A stretch of DNA of 43,612 bases. It comes from Flavobacteriaceae bacterium. Its GTDB lineage: Bacteria; Bacteroidota; Bacteroidia; Flavobacteriales; Flavobacteriaceae. The notes beneath the pieces were generated by a model. That model ran no database searches, was not told the origin of the DNA, and saw nothing but the letters and a program-made list of their open reading frames with translations. A program made the position numbers and the translations under genes. The stretch is taken from contig JAFMFH010000006.1 in NCBI GenBank assembly GCA_017856235.1, positions 1 through 43,612 of the forward strand. Direction: 5' to 3'. Below, piece after piece: positions 25,206 through 35,347 of the stretch (its first letter is position 1; each line of letters begins with the position of its first letter).

Positions 25206-27056
25206 ATGATAAGAAAGAATCTCTTAGTATGGGTTACTTTAATTAGCTCAGTAATTTTTGTTATTCAGCTTGCTTCTCTTCAACTTTCCAGAGATTCTTT
25301 TAATACAGATTTTGCAATACAAGAAATTTCAGTATATCCTGAAAGGGGTTTAATTTTTGATAGAAACGGTGAATTATTAGTAGCTAATCAACCAATGTAT
25401 GAGCTGATTATTATTCCTGAAAACACAGTTGAATTTGATACAGTTCAATTATCAAATTTAATTGGGATTGAACAAAATGAATTATCAGAAAGAATATCAT
25501 CTGCAAAAAAATATTCAACAAAACTACCATCTGTTATAAAATCTCAGATTTCAAAAGAAAAGAATGCTTATTTACAAGAGAAAATCTGGTTATTTGAGGG
25601 ATTTTATCTTAGAAAAAATTCTGTAAGAGATTACATTAGTCCCTTTGCTAGTAATGTAATAGGCTATACAGGAGAGGTTGATCAAAATGATATAAACTCT
25701 AATCCATATTATGAGAAAGGAGAGATGATTGGAAAGCAGGGTATTGAGAGCTATTATGAAGAAAGGTTAAAAGGAGTAAAAGGTAAGAGATATTTTCAAA
25801 AAGATAGATTTAATAGAATTATAGGTCCATACAATGATTCTAAAGAGGATATATCTCCAAAAAAGGCTGATAATCTTACTTTAACTATTGATATTAAACT
25901 TCAAGAATACGCTGAAAGTTTATTAATAAATAAAAAAGGGGGGATTGTAGCAATTGAACCATCTTCTGGAGAGATACTTACATTAGTTAGTGCTCCAACA
26001 TACCAGTCTAGTCAATTTATAGGTCAAGATAGAGGATTTTATTTTCAAAGCTTACTTAAAGATACGATAAACAAGCCCTTATTTGATAGAGCCCTACAAG
26101 CTCAATATTCGCCTGGATCTCCTATGAAAATTCTTAATGCGTTAATTGGACTTCAAGAGGGAGTAATTGATGAGAATACTAATTTTACATGCAATGCAGG
26201 TCATTATTACGCAAAGAACGCCTTCATGGCTTGTCATAACAAATTTGGCACAATTAGTAATTTAAGAAAGGGTATTTATAACTCGTGTAATACATTTTTT
26301 GCCAAAACTTACAAAATGATAATTGACAAATATGATTCACCTAGCCTAGGTTTAGATAATTGGAGTAAGCATATTAAGAGTTTTGGTCTTGGAGATTATC
26401 TTGGATATGATTTATCTATCGGTAAAAAAGGTTTTATTCCAGAGTCAAGTTATTATAATAGATTTTATGGGAATAATCGATGGAGTGCCTCAACAACAAT
26501 TTCAAATTCTATTGGTCAAGGAGAAATTTTGACAACTCCCATTCAAATGGCCAACTTTGCATCTGCTATAGCAAATCGTGGATTTTTTTACAAACCTCAC
26601 TTTGTAAAAAAAATTAATAATCAGGAAAATATTAGTTTTGAAAAAAATATCACATCTATTGATAAAGAAAACTTTGAACTAGTAATTAATGGAATGGTTG
26701 ATGTTGTGGAGAGAGGTACAGCAAGAATTGCTAAAATTAAAAATATTAATGTAGCTGGAAAAACTGGTACTGTTGAAAACTTTATATTAATTGAAGGAGA
26801 AAAAAAACAACTAACTGATCATTCAACTTTTATAGCTTTTGCACCTGCAGAAGATCCAAAAATTGTTGTTTCAGTTTTCGTTGAAAATGGATATTGGGGA
26901 AGTAGATGGGCTGCTCCTATTGCCAGCCTCATTATAGAAAAATATTTAACTGGAAAAGTTGAAAGAAAATGGCTAGAAAATAGAATGATAAATGGTAGCC
27001 TGTTAGCTGAATATGAAAAGCCTTATAAATTTCAAAATTTTACAATAAATGAATAG
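25206..27056 (+). CDS. mrdA: Penicillin-binding protein 2 (elongation transpeptidase)
   Basis: 616 aa class B PBP. One N-terminal membrane helix, a pedestal domain (about 40-220; YPERGLIFDRNG is the conserved start), then the transpeptidase with all three penicillin-site motifs: SPMK (Ser305, Lys308), SCN (360-362) and KTGT (about 520). It cross-links peptidoglycan during side-wall growth in the periplasm. Overlaps rodA by 8 bases, the usual SEDS-bPBP pairing. Confidence 0.96.
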   Translation: MIRKNLLVWVTLISSVIFVIQLASLQLSRDSFNTDFAIQEISVYPERGLIFDRNGELLVANQPMYELIIIPENTVEFDTVQLSNLIGIEQNELSERISSAKKYSTKLPSVIKSQISKEKNAYLQEKIWLFEGFYLRKNSVRDYISPFASNVIGYTGEVDQNDINSNPYYEKGEMIGKQGIESYYEERLKGVKGKRYFQKDRFNRIIGPYNDSKEDISPKKADNLTLTIDIKLQEYAESLLINKKGGIVAIEPSSGEILTLVSAPTYQSSQFIGQDRGFYFQSLLKDTINKPLFDRALQAQYSPGSPMKILNALIGLQEGVIDENTNFTCNAGHYYAKNAFMACHNKFGTISNLRKGIYNSCNTFFAKTYKMIIDKYDSPSLGLDNWSKHIKSFGLGDYLGYDLSIGKKGFIPESSYYNRFYGNNRWSASTTISNSIGQGEILTTPIQMANFASAIANRGFFYKPHFVKKINNQENISFEKNITSIDKENFELVINGMVDVVERGTARIAKIKNINVAGKTGTVENFILIEGEKKQLTDHSTFIAFAPAEDPKIVVSVFVENGYWGSRWAAPIASLIIEKYLTGKVERKWLENRMINGSLLAEYEKPYKFQNFTINE

Positions 27057-28308
27057 ACTAGATTTATTAAAGTATGATTTAGTTTCAATTTTAATATATA
27101 TTGGTTTAGTATCGTTTGGTATAATAAATATCTATTCCTCAAGTTTTAATGGATCTTCTACAAATTTGTTTGATGTAAGCTCTATAGTTGGAAAGCAAAT
27201 CATTTTTTTTTTTCTATCTCTTGTTGTATTAATATTTATACTTTTTACAAGAAATAAGTTTTTTGATAATTCTGCATCTATAGTGTATTTTTTATCAATA
27301 ATACTTCTCATTGGTCTATTTGTTTTTGGTGTTGAAAGAGGGGGAGCAAAATCATGGTATGCTCTTGGTCCAATAAGTTTTCAACCAAGTGAACTTTCCA
27401 AATTCGGTACAGCTTTATTTTTATCAAAATTTTTAAGTATTATTCAGACAGATTTAAAGAAAAAAAGAGATATAGTAATTGTATTGATAATTATACTAGT
27501 ACCTCTAATTTTAACTACAATTCAACCTGATCCAGGCTCAGCATTAATTTTTTTAGCATTCATCTTTCCAGTTATTCGTGAAGGATTAAATCTTAATTAT
27601 TTTTATTTTGGATTATATATTATTTCAACTTTATTAATCACATTAAAATTCAATTTTCTTATATGTTTAACCATCCTAACAATAATTTTTTTTGCTTATC
27701 TAATTTATTTAAGAAATAAAAAGATTAAAGTTTCATTACTTAAATTTATATTTTCATTTTTCATACTAATTTCTACTTCCTTATCGACTAATTATTTATT
27801 TGAGAATGTCTTGGAGCAGAGGCATAGAGATAGAATAAATTTAGTTCTCGGAAAAGAGGTAGATAAAAGTGGAATTGGGTATAACATTAGTCAATCAAAA
27901 ATTGCAATAAGTAATGGTAGATTTTTTGGTACTGGTTTTTTAGAGGGTACTCAAACTAAAGGGCATTTTGTTCCAAGACAACACACTGATTTTATTTTTA
28001 GTACAATTGGAGAAGAATGGGGGTTTATTGGCAGCCTAACTACTATTGTTTTATTTTCATTTTTAATCATTCGAATTATAACAAGGGCAAACAAGCAACC
28101 AAACCATTTTAGACGTATTTATACTTATTGTTTTGCAAGCCTAGTTTTTTTCCACTTTTTTCTAAATGTTGGCATGTCAATTGGATTACTTCCATCTATT
28201 GGCATCCCCCTACCCTTTGTAAGTTATGGTGGATCAAGTCTATTAATATTTAGCCTAATGTTCTTTGTTTATATAAATTTTGACTCCAGTAGATTAAAAG
28301 AAAGTTAA
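27049..28308 (+). CDS. rodA: Rod shape-determining glycosyltransferase RodA (SEDS family)
   Basis: 419 aa with about ten membrane helices. The SEDS signature is clear: QPSELSKFG, the catalytic-loop region around DKSGIGYNISQSKIAI, HTDFIFSTIGEEWGF and the closing GIPLPFVSYGGSS. It polymerises lipid II glycan strands with PBP2. Its TAA shares TTAA with the stop of the convergent protease gene, leaving no terminator between them. Confidence 0.96.
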   Translation: MNRLDLLKYDLVSILIYIGLVSFGIINIYSSSFNGSSTNLFDVSSIVGKQIIFFFLSLVVLIFILFTRNKFFDNSASIVYFLSIILLIGLFVFGVERGGAKSWYALGPISFQPSELSKFGTALFLSKFLSIIQTDLKKKRDIVIVLIIILVPLILTTIQPDPGSALIFLAFIFPVIREGLNLNYFYFGLYIISTLLITLKFNFLICLTILTIIFFAYLIYLRNKKIKVSLLKFIFSFFILISTSLSTNYLFENVLEQRHRDRINLVLGKEVDKSGIGYNISQSKIAISNGRFFGTGFLEGTQTKGHFVPRQHTDFIFSTIGEEWGFIGSLTTIVLFSFLIIRIITRANKQPNHFRRIYTYCFASLVFFHFFLNVGMSIGLLPSIGIPLPFVSYGGSSLLIFSLMFFVYINFDSSRLKES

Positions 28309-30446
28309 TCATCAATATTTAGTTGAGATAAAATTTCATTTGATTTTATATAGGATAGATCCCTTAATAAATTTATAGCTTCATTTACATATATATCTTT
28401 TTTCATAGAATCAATCCATCTATCTCTTTTTTCTTTTATATCATCATTGTATGAATCATCTTCCTTATCATTAGTATTATTCCATTTAAATATATAAGGT
28501 GATTCAAATTCTTCAATAAGTTTTAATTTATTGTTTTGAGATTTTGAGCTTTTTAAATCATCTTTATACGCTAGATATTCTAAAGAAATTATCCTATTAT
28601 CTTGTTGAGATTTGATCCATGATGCGTGTTCATCAATTATTGAAAAAAACTCATTATTATTTATTCTCTCTTTACTCTCAGAAATAACCTGTGAATAATT
28701 AAATATATTGTCTGAATCATTATAACTAGCTGGATCAATTTTATCCCAACTTAATGGGTTTTTTAAATCTTTTTCTCCTATATCTAAATAAGAATATCTA
28801 TTAGGTAATATTATATCACTCTTTACTCCTTCTAACTGAGTAGATACACCGTTCACCCTATAAAATTTATCTGTTGTGATTTTAAGGGATCCTAGATCAC
28901 CATAAGTATTTCCTGAAATAACATTATTTAAATCAACAATATTCTGAACAGTTCCCTTTCCATAGGTTTGTTTACTACCTAAAATAATTGCTCTGTTATA
29001 GTCTTGAAGAGCTGCTGCGAGAATTTCGGATGCGGACGCAGAAAATTCATTAACTAGAACTACAAGTGGACCATCCCATAATATGGAAGGATCATTATCT
29101 CTTAGAATTTCTTTTCTTCCACCAATACTTTTAACCTGAACAACTGGGCCCTTTTCAATAAAAAACCCTGTAATATCAACTACAGTTTTAAGAGATCCAC
29201 CTCCATTATTCCTTAGGTCTAAAATCAATCCGCTAATACCCTTAGATCTAAGATTTATTATTTCTTTTTTTAAGTCATTAGCAGCATTTCTCTCGCCATA
29301 ATCATCAAAATCAACATAAAATCTTGGCAGATTTATTAAACCATATTTTGAAAAATCATCATTTATTATTGAGGATTTTGCATAAGTTTCTTCAAGTTCA
29401 ACAACATCTCTAGTAACAACAACCTGCTCTATGCTTCCATCAACTCTTTTAACATTTAAATAAACTTTTGTTCCTTTTTCTCCTTTAATAAGATCAGTCG
29501 CATCAGATAATTTCATTAATGATATTTCAGTAGGTTCTTCATCTTGAGACTGAGCTACAGAAATTATTATATCACCAACATTTAATAGGTTATCTCTCCA
29601 AACTGGACCACCAATTATTATCTCTACGATTTCAACTTGTTGTTTTGTTTTTGATAATCTTGCACCAATCCCTTGAAACTTTCCTGAAATATTTTGATCA
29701 AAAACCTCTTTAGCCTCAGGTGCTAAATAAGTAGTATGAGGATCGTATTGAGTAACAATAGAATTAAGATAAATCGAGAACCAATCAATTCTTTCTAATT
29801 CACTGTTAAATTGGAAAAAATCTTTAAGGTTATCTTTAATTGAAGATCTAGACTCTTTTTCAATTTCTTCGTCTGTTTTAGTCTGGGTTTTTTCTGAATC
29901 ACTATCATCATTTATTTCTTTTTTTGTAGCAAATGCATCAAGAGCTGATAGCTTTAATCTTTTCCTCCAAAGATTTTTTAAATCATTTAAATTTGATGCA
30001 TAGTTTAAATTTTCATAGTCAATATTTATATCTTCTTGAATATTAAAGTTGAACGGCTCATTAAGAATATCTTCATAAAACCCTTCAACCTCAGAAATTC
30101 TGTATAATAATTTTTCGTATACAGTATTAAAGAATGTTATATCTGAAGACTTTATCTGGTCATCTATAAGTAACTTATATTCTGATAACATTTCGATATC
30201 AGATTCAAGCAAAAACCTTTTCTGATAATCTACAGCTTGAATAAATTCATCAAACACTTTTATTGAGAAATCATCATTAATTATTTTAGGATCATAATGC
30301 AACTTGTCTAGAACGTAAGAAACAAGATCAACTAATAATCTGTCTTTATTTGGCTCATCACTTGAAAATTTAAAGTTTGATACTTCAAAATAAATTACAA
30401 GTGAAATTATACTAGATAAAACTATACCAAATACCCTTAAAATCAT
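28305..30446 (-). CDS. prc: Carboxy-terminal processing (tail-specific) protease
   Basis: 713 aa S41 peptidase similar to E. coli Prc. An N-terminal hydrophobic segment (about 5-20) directs it to the periplasm. A helical N-terminal domain precedes a PDZ domain (about 245-345) and the protease core with Ser471 in SASASE, Asp482 and Lys497 in TYGKGT, the Ser-Lys dyad region of the family. The C-terminal ~180 residues match the DUF3340 extension. It degrades misfolded or C-terminally tagged envelope proteins and can trim PBPs, in keeping with its position beside the rod cluster. A TAATTTTG box ends 4 bases before its ATG. Confidence 0.95.
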   Translation of the reverse strand: MILRVFGIVLSSIISLVIYFEVSNFKFSSDEPNKDRLLVDLVSYVLDKLHYDPKIINDDFSIKVFDEFIQAVDYQKRFLLESDIEMLSEYKLLIDDQIKSSDITFFNTVYEKLLYRISEVEGFYEDILNEPFNFNIQEDINIDYENLNYASNLNDLKNLWRKRLKLSALDAFATKKEINDDSDSEKTQTKTDEEIEKESRSSIKDNLKDFFQFNSELERIDWFSIYLNSIVTQYDPHTTYLAPEAKEVFDQNISGKFQGIGARLSKTKQQVEIVEIIIGGPVWRDNLLNVGDIIISVAQSQDEEPTEISLMKLSDATDLIKGEKGTKVYLNVKRVDGSIEQVVVTRDVVELEETYAKSSIINDDFSKYGLINLPRFYVDFDDYGERNAANDLKKEIINLRSKGISGLILDLRNNGGGSLKTVVDITGFFIEKGPVVQVKSIGGRKEILRDNDPSILWDGPLVVLVNEFSASASEILAAALQDYNRAIILGSKQTYGKGTVQNIVDLNNVISGNTYGDLGSLKITTDKFYRVNGVSTQLEGVKSDIILPNRYSYLDIGEKDLKNPLSWDKIDPASYNDSDNIFNYSQVISESKERINNNEFFSIIDEHASWIKSQQDNRIISLEYLAYKDDLKSSKSQNNKLKLIEEFESPYIFKWNNTNDKEDDSYNDDIKEKRDRWIDSMKKDIYVNEAINLLRDLSYIKSNEILSQLNIDD

Positions 30447-30450
30447 ATCG

Positions 30451-30458
30451 CAAAATTA
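30451..30458 (-). promoter_or_regulatory. -7 box TAATTTTG before prc
   Basis: Read on the minus strand it fits TAnnTTTG. The ATG follows only 4 bases later, so the transcript would be leaderless or nearly so. -33 element not evident. Confidence 0.4.
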
Positions 30459-30530
30459 AATGAAAAAAAATTAAGATAACCCTAATAACAGCAAAGTTTA
30501 TGTTAAAGTTAAAAGAGTAAAACGTTTTCA

Positions 30531-30541
30531 TATATTTACAT
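30531..30541 (+). promoter_or_regulatory. TATATTTACAT, candidate -7 region of surE-lpxB
   Basis: One base off the TAnnTTTG consensus (TTTA). The same 11-mer occurs before the HMG-CoA reductase gene at 34006-34016, at nearly the same distance (13 and 15 bases) from the ATG. Confidence 0.35.
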
Positions 30542-30554
30542 GAAATAGTTATAA

Positions 30555-31325
30555 ATGGAAAGACCACTTATTTTAGTTACAAATGATGATGGAATTAATG
30601 CTCCAGGAATTAGAACTTTAATAGCAATAATGAAAGATATTGGTGACATTGTTGTTGTAGCTCCAGATAGTCCTCAATCTGGAATGGGACATGCCATAAC
30701 AATAAATTCAACATTACATTCTTCTAGAATTACCCCAAAAGATTCTGAAATTATTGAGTATAGTTGTTCTGGAACCCCTGCTGATTGTGTAAAATTAGCC
30801 ATTAATGAGTTAATGCCTAGAAAACCTGATTTATGTGTATCTGGGATTAATCATGGTTCCAACTCATCGATTAATGTAATATACTCAGGAACAATGAGTG
30901 CTGCTATTGAAGCTGGAATTGAAGGAATTCCTGCTATAGGTTTTTCTCTTTTAGATTATAGTTGGAATGCCGATTTCAAACAATCTAAAAATTTTATTAG
31001 TAAGATTACCTTAAATGCTTTAAACAATGGGATTCCAAAAGGAGTTGTATTAAACGTTAATATTCCATCAGTAAAGAAATCTGATATTAAAGGTGTTAAA
31101 ATTTGCAGACAAGCAATGGCATATTGGGTTGAGGAATTTGATAAAAGAAAAAACCCACTTGGTCAAGAATATTATTGGTTAACTGGTAAGTTTGTTAATA
31201 AAGATAAAGGAGAAGACACCGATGAATGGGCTTTAAGTAATAATTATATTTCAATTGTACCGGTTGAATTTGATTTAACTGCTCACCATGCAATTCAAGG
31301 TCTAAACGAGTGGGATTTTAAATGA
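30555..31325 (+). CDS. surE: 5'/3'-nucleotidase SurE
   Basis: 256 aa, normal length. VTNDDG (metal-binding Asp11, Asp12), APDSPQSGMGHA (Ser ligand) and SGINHGSN (Asn ligand) are the SurE active-site motifs. It is a metal-dependent nucleoside monophosphate phosphatase linked to stationary-phase survival. Its TGA overlaps the lpxB ATG (ATGA), a common pairing in Bacteroidota. Confidence 0.96.
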   Translation: MERPLILVTNDDGINAPGIRTLIAIMKDIGDIVVVAPDSPQSGMGHAITINSTLHSSRITPKDSEIIEYSCSGTPADCVKLAINELMPRKPDLCVSGINHGSNSSINVIYSGTMSAAIEAGIEGIPAIGFSLLDYSWNADFKQSKNFISKITLNALNNGIPKGVVLNVNIPSVKKSDIKGVKICRQAMAYWVEEFDKRKNPLGQEYYWLTGKFVNKDKGEDTDEWALSNNYISIVPVEFDLTAHHAIQGLNEWDFK

Positions 31326-32419
31326 AATATTATATAATTGCTGGAGAAGCGTCAGGAGATTTATATGGCTCTCGTTTAATAACTGAGTTAAAATCCCTAG
31401 ATAATAATGCTGAAATTAGATTTTGGGGTGGAGATAAGATGGTTTTGAGTGGAGGAACTATTGTTAAGCATATAAGAGATCTTGCGTTTATGGGATTTTA
31501 TGAAGTAATTAAGAATATTGATAAAATCTTTAGTAATATTAGTTTCTGTAAAAAAGATATTCTTGCATTCAATCCCGATAAAATAATTTATATAGATTAC
31601 CCTGGTTTTAATTTAAGAATTTGTGACTGGGCTAAAAAAAAAGGATTTAGCAACTACTATTATATAAGTCCTCAAATATGGGCATGGAAGGAAGGACGAA
31701 TAAAAAAGATAAAAAGAAATGTAGATAAACTATATGTTATTTTTCCATTTGAAAAGAAATACTACAATGAAAAGCATAATATTGATACATTTTATTTTGG
31801 GCATCCTTTAATAGAGGCTATTAGTTCATATAATATAAATAAAAACTTTTTTAGTGAAAATAATATCCCTTATAATAAACCAATTATTGCATTTCTACCA
31901 GGTAGTAGAATTCAGGAGATTAAAACTATACTCCCAATTTTTTTATCTATAATTAGTAATTATCCTAATTACAATTTTATAATTGCGGGTGTAAATAATG
32001 TTGATCCTAATATTTATAATCTAGGATCATATTCTAATTTATTTATCGTTTATAATAAAACATATGACCTGTTAACTAATTCTTTTGCAGCTATTGTTAC
32101 AAGTGGTACTGCTTCATTAGAATGTTCTCTATTTAAAATACCTCAGTTAGTATGTTATAAAACTAGTCATCTTAGTTACTTTATTGGTAAATTATTTGTT
32201 AAGCTAAAGTATATATCTTTGGTAAATATTATACTAGAAAAAGGTATTGTTAAAGAACTTATTCAAGATAACCTTAACAAGAAAAGTCTTGCTTATGAAT
32301 TTAATAAGCTTTGTGAACAAGAAACAAGATCGAAAATAATTAAAGAGTATTCTAAAATTTTTGATTTACTATCTGTAAAAGATACATCGAAGAAAATTGC
32401 TTCATCAATAATTAATTAA
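31322..32419 (+). CDS. lpxB: Lipid-A-disaccharide synthase
   Basis: 365 aa, slightly short for LpxB (about 380). GEASGDLYGS at the start, YYISPQIWAW, FLPGSRIQEI and TSGTASLE are family landmarks of this GT-B glycosyltransferase, which joins UDP-diacylglucosamine and lipid X in lipid A synthesis. It is peripheral to the inner membrane. Its 3' end overlaps the stop of the convergent transporter by 8 bases. Confidence 0.95.
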   Translation: MKYYIIAGEASGDLYGSRLITELKSLDNNAEIRFWGGDKMVLSGGTIVKHIRDLAFMGFYEVIKNIDKIFSNISFCKKDILAFNPDKIIYIDYPGFNLRICDWAKKKGFSNYYYISPQIWAWKEGRIKKIKRNVDKLYVIFPFEKKYYNEKHNIDTFYFGHPLIEAISSYNINKNFFSENNIPYNKPIIAFLPGSRIQEIKTILPIFLSIISNYPNYNFIIAGVNNVDPNIYNLGSYSNLFIVYNKTYDLLTNSFAAIVTSGTASLECSLFKIPQLVCYKTSHLSYFIGKLFVKLKYISLVNIILEKGIVKELIQDNLNKKSLAYEFNKLCEQETRSKIIKEYSKIFDLLSVKDTSKKIASSIIN

Positions 32420-33968
32420 TTCCATGCATCATACTTAGAATTTTTTTATTTGCCAATATCATTAATAATCCAACAAATGCAGGTAAAATTGTGAAAATTA
32501 AGAAGAAAACAGACATACCATAATCTTCAACTATTGGATCAATATAACTCCCAGTTAAACCAGCACTAAGATTCGCAATAAAGTTCGCTACAAACCAAAC
32601 TCCAAACATTAAACCAACAAGTTTTTGAGGAGCTAATTTACTAACATAAGAAAGCCCAACAGGGGACACACACAACTCTCCTAACGTATGGAATAGATAT
32701 GCTAGAATAAGAAAAATCATACTTTGAGAGGCTGAAGATGAACCTAATGGTATATTTAAGGAACCATATGAAAGAATTGCAAATCCTATTGATAAAAGCA
32801 TTAATCCAATTCCAAATTTCACAGGTCCAGATGGATTATATTTTGATTGCCATATTTTAGCAAGTACTGGAGCAAATGTAATTATAAAGAAAGAGTTCAA
32901 AATTGCAAACCATGATGCAGGCACTTCAGTTGCATCCTTTAAAAATTCTCTATTTAGCATCCATATAATAATACCCCAAATTATAATAAAACTCAATGAT
33001 AGGAATATGTTTGATACAGCATATTTCTTAAATGTATTATTAAATAAGTAATAGAGAATTATTGTAAGAATGATCATAGGCACAATAACTAAAAGTGAGT
33101 TTATAATCTTAAATATTAAGGCTCCAGTCCCAATTAAATCTCTATTTGTATAGTCATTTGCAAAAATTGTCATACTACCTCCTGCCTGTTCAAAACCCCA
33201 CCAAAAAAATATAGTTACAAAAGAAAAGATTCCAATAACAATCAATCTATCAATAATAGTTTTTCTGGATGGTTCATTATCTTTCAAATCTATATTTTTA
33301 CCATCTTTTTTTTCACTTGGTTTTAAGCCTATAGATCCAAAAATATTCTGTCCATAGTGGAATTGAAGCATTCCAAATAACATAAAAATTCCTGCCAAAC
33401 CAAAACCATAATGCCAATTAACAGTTTCGCCAATATAGCCACAAAGAAGAATTCCAAGAAAAGCACCTGAATTAATTCCCATATAAAATATTGTATAAGC
33501 AGCATCTTTGATTTTTCCATCATCTTTGTACATTTGACCAACCATAGAGCTTATATTTGGCTTAAATAGTCCATTCCCTAATATTAGAAGACTTAAACCA
33601 ACATATAAATAGAAATCATTAAAAATCTCTAATGCCATAGCTGCATGACCAAGTGTCATAATTAAAGCTCCATAAACAACAGCTTTCCTAAAACCTATAA
33701 ATCTATCTGCAATTAGCCCACCAAAAATTGGAGTAATATAGACAAGTCCAGTATACCATCCATATAACACTAATGCTTCTGATCTTTCCCATCCCCATCC
33801 TTCGTTATCAATAGAAGAGATTAGAAATAGAACAAGAATTGCACGCATCCCATAGTATGAAAACCTTTCCCACATTTCAGTAAAAAAAAGTGTAAAAAGT
33901 CCTGATGGATGGCCAAGAATTGTTTTTTGATTTATTTCGTCTCCATTAAATAGTTTAATGTTATTCAT
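32412..33968 (-). CDS. POT/PTR family proton-coupled di/tripeptide transporter
   Basis: 518 aa, about 14 hydrophobic helices. The family motif ExxERFSYYG is present as EMWERFSYYGMRAIL (about 31-45), followed by GGLIADRFIG and the GNGLFKPNISSMVGQ block. It imports di- and tripeptides with protons across the inner membrane, fitting the exported peptidase-like enzymes at the left of the window. It is divergent from the HMG-CoA reductase gene. Confidence 0.95.
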   Translation of the reverse strand: MNNIKLFNGDEINQKTILGHPSGLFTLFFTEMWERFSYYGMRAILVLFLISSIDNEGWGWERSEALVLYGWYTGLVYITPIFGGLIADRFIGFRKAVVYGALIMTLGHAAMALEIFNDFYLYVGLSLLILGNGLFKPNISSMVGQMYKDDGKIKDAAYTIFYMGINSGAFLGILLCGYIGETVNWHYGFGLAGIFMLFGMLQFHYGQNIFGSIGLKPSEKKDGKNIDLKDNEPSRKTIIDRLIVIGIFSFVTIFFWWGFEQAGGSMTIFANDYTNRDLIGTGALIFKIINSLLVIVPMIILTIILYYLFNNTFKKYAVSNIFLSLSFIIIWGIIIWMLNREFLKDATEVPASWFAILNSFFIITFAPVLAKIWQSKYNPSGPVKFGIGLMLLSIGFAILSYGSLNIPLGSSSASQSMIFLILAYLFHTLGELCVSPVGLSYVSKLAPQKLVGLMFGVWFVANFIANLSAGLTGSYIDPIVEDYGMSVFFLIFTILPAFVGLLMILANKKILSMMHGIN

Positions 33969-34005
33969 TGTATGATATCTAAATTATATTGAGTTTGTTT
34001 TCACT

Positions 34006-34016
34006 TATATTTACAT
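34006..34016 (+). promoter_or_regulatory. TATATTTACAT, candidate -7 region of the HMG-CoA reductase unit
   Basis: Identical 11-mer to that before surE. A TTG lies 14 bases upstream, which is short of the usual 17-23. Confidence 0.35.
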
Positions 34017-34031
34017 AAAGAAAAGAAAATT

Positions 34032-35345
34032 ATGCCAAAAAAAATAATTGGTTTTTCAAAACTTTCAAGGGAGGAAAAAATAGATTGGTTAAGTAAAAAT
34101 TTTTTTGATAATTCAAATCAAGCTAAATCAATACTTGATATTTATTTAAATTCCAATAAAGATATTCAAGCCATACATGATTCATTTTCTGAAAATAGTG
34201 TTTCAAATTTTTATCTTCCATATTCTTTATCACCAAATTTTTTAATTAATGATAAAAATTATACTATTCCTCTAGTAACAGAGGAAAGTTCAGTTGTTGC
34301 TGCATTGTCGAATTCAGCTAAATTTTGGTTTGATAAAGGAGGATTTAAAGCTAAAGTTAAAAGTTTAATCAAAAGAGGGCATATACACCTCTCCTTTGAT
34401 GGTAATATAGATGTCCTCAAAGAATTCATTGATAATAATAGGTCAGATATACTCAAATCTACAGATAATTTAACAATGAATATGAAAAAAAGAGGTGGTG
34501 GTATATCTGCAATTGATATTATTGATAAAACAAGTGAGCTAAAAAATTATTTTCAATTATCTGTTGATTTTAATACCTCAGATTCAATGGGAGCTAATTT
34601 TATTAATTCATGTCTTGAAGCAATGGCAAAAAAAATAGACGAGTTATCTAAACAATATGATGGTTTCATTAAAAACTGCTTTAATTTAAATATAGTTATG
34701 TCAATATTATCTAATTATACACCAGATTGTATTGTTGAAGCACATGCAGAATGCAACATTGATGATCTAATAGATATCAATGGAACTAACTCAAATGACT
34801 TTGCAAAAAAAATGAAATACGCTTTTGATATTGCTAAAATTGACATCAATAGAGCCGTTACTCATAATAAAGGAATTATGAATGGAATAGATGCAATTTT
34901 AATAGCTACTGGAAATGATTTTAGAGCAGTAGAAGCTGGTATTCATGCTTATGCATCATCAAACTCAAAATATGAGAGTTTATCAGAATGTACTATTACT
35001 GATAATAAATTTAGATTAGGTATTAAAATTCCACTATCAATAGGAACAGTTGGAGGAATTACTGATTTGCACCCTCTAGTAAAACTATCATTAAAAATGC
35101 TAGGTAATCCTTCCTCAAGAGATCTTATGTGTATTATAGCCTGTGTTGGACTTGCTCAAAATTTTGCAGCAATTAAATCATTAATTACATCAGGTATTCA
35201 GCATGGACATATGAAAATGCACTTAATCAATCTTCTAATTAAGTATAATGCTAACAAAGATCAGATTATAAGAGCTGAAAAATATTTTGCAGATAAAGAG
35301 ATTAATAGTAGCTCAGTTTTTGAGTTTATTAAATCCCACAAGTAG
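34032..35345 (+). CDS. mvaA: Hydroxymethylglutaryl-CoA reductase (class II type)
   Basis: 437 aa. Class II features: the catalytic Glu in LVTEESSVVAA (84-85), DSMGANFIN, the Lys of HNKGIMNGIDA, the Asp of GNDFRA, GTVGGITDLHP and a C-terminal His in HGHMKMH. It reduces HMG-CoA to mevalonate, committing carbon to isoprenoids by the mevalonate route used by many flavobacteria. The GYDIA kinase starts 2 bases after its stop, so both serve the same pathway. Confidence 0.95.
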   Translation: MPKKIIGFSKLSREEKIDWLSKNFFDNSNQAKSILDIYLNSNKDIQAIHDSFSENSVSNFYLPYSLSPNFLINDKNYTIPLVTEESSVVAALSNSAKFWFDKGGFKAKVKSLIKRGHIHLSFDGNIDVLKEFIDNNRSDILKSTDNLTMNMKKRGGGISAIDIIDKTSELKNYFQLSVDFNTSDSMGANFINSCLEAMAKKIDELSKQYDGFIKNCFNLNIVMSILSNYTPDCIVEAHAECNIDDLIDINGTNSNDFAKKMKYAFDIAKIDINRAVTHNKGIMNGIDAILIATGNDFRAVEAGIHAYASSNSKYESLSECTITDNKFRLGIKIPLSIGTVGGITDLHPLVKLSLKMLGNPSSRDLMCIIACVGLAQNFAAIKSLITSGIQHGHMKMHLINLLIKYNANKDQIIRAEKYFADKEINSSSVFEFIKSHK

Positions 35346-35347
35346 AT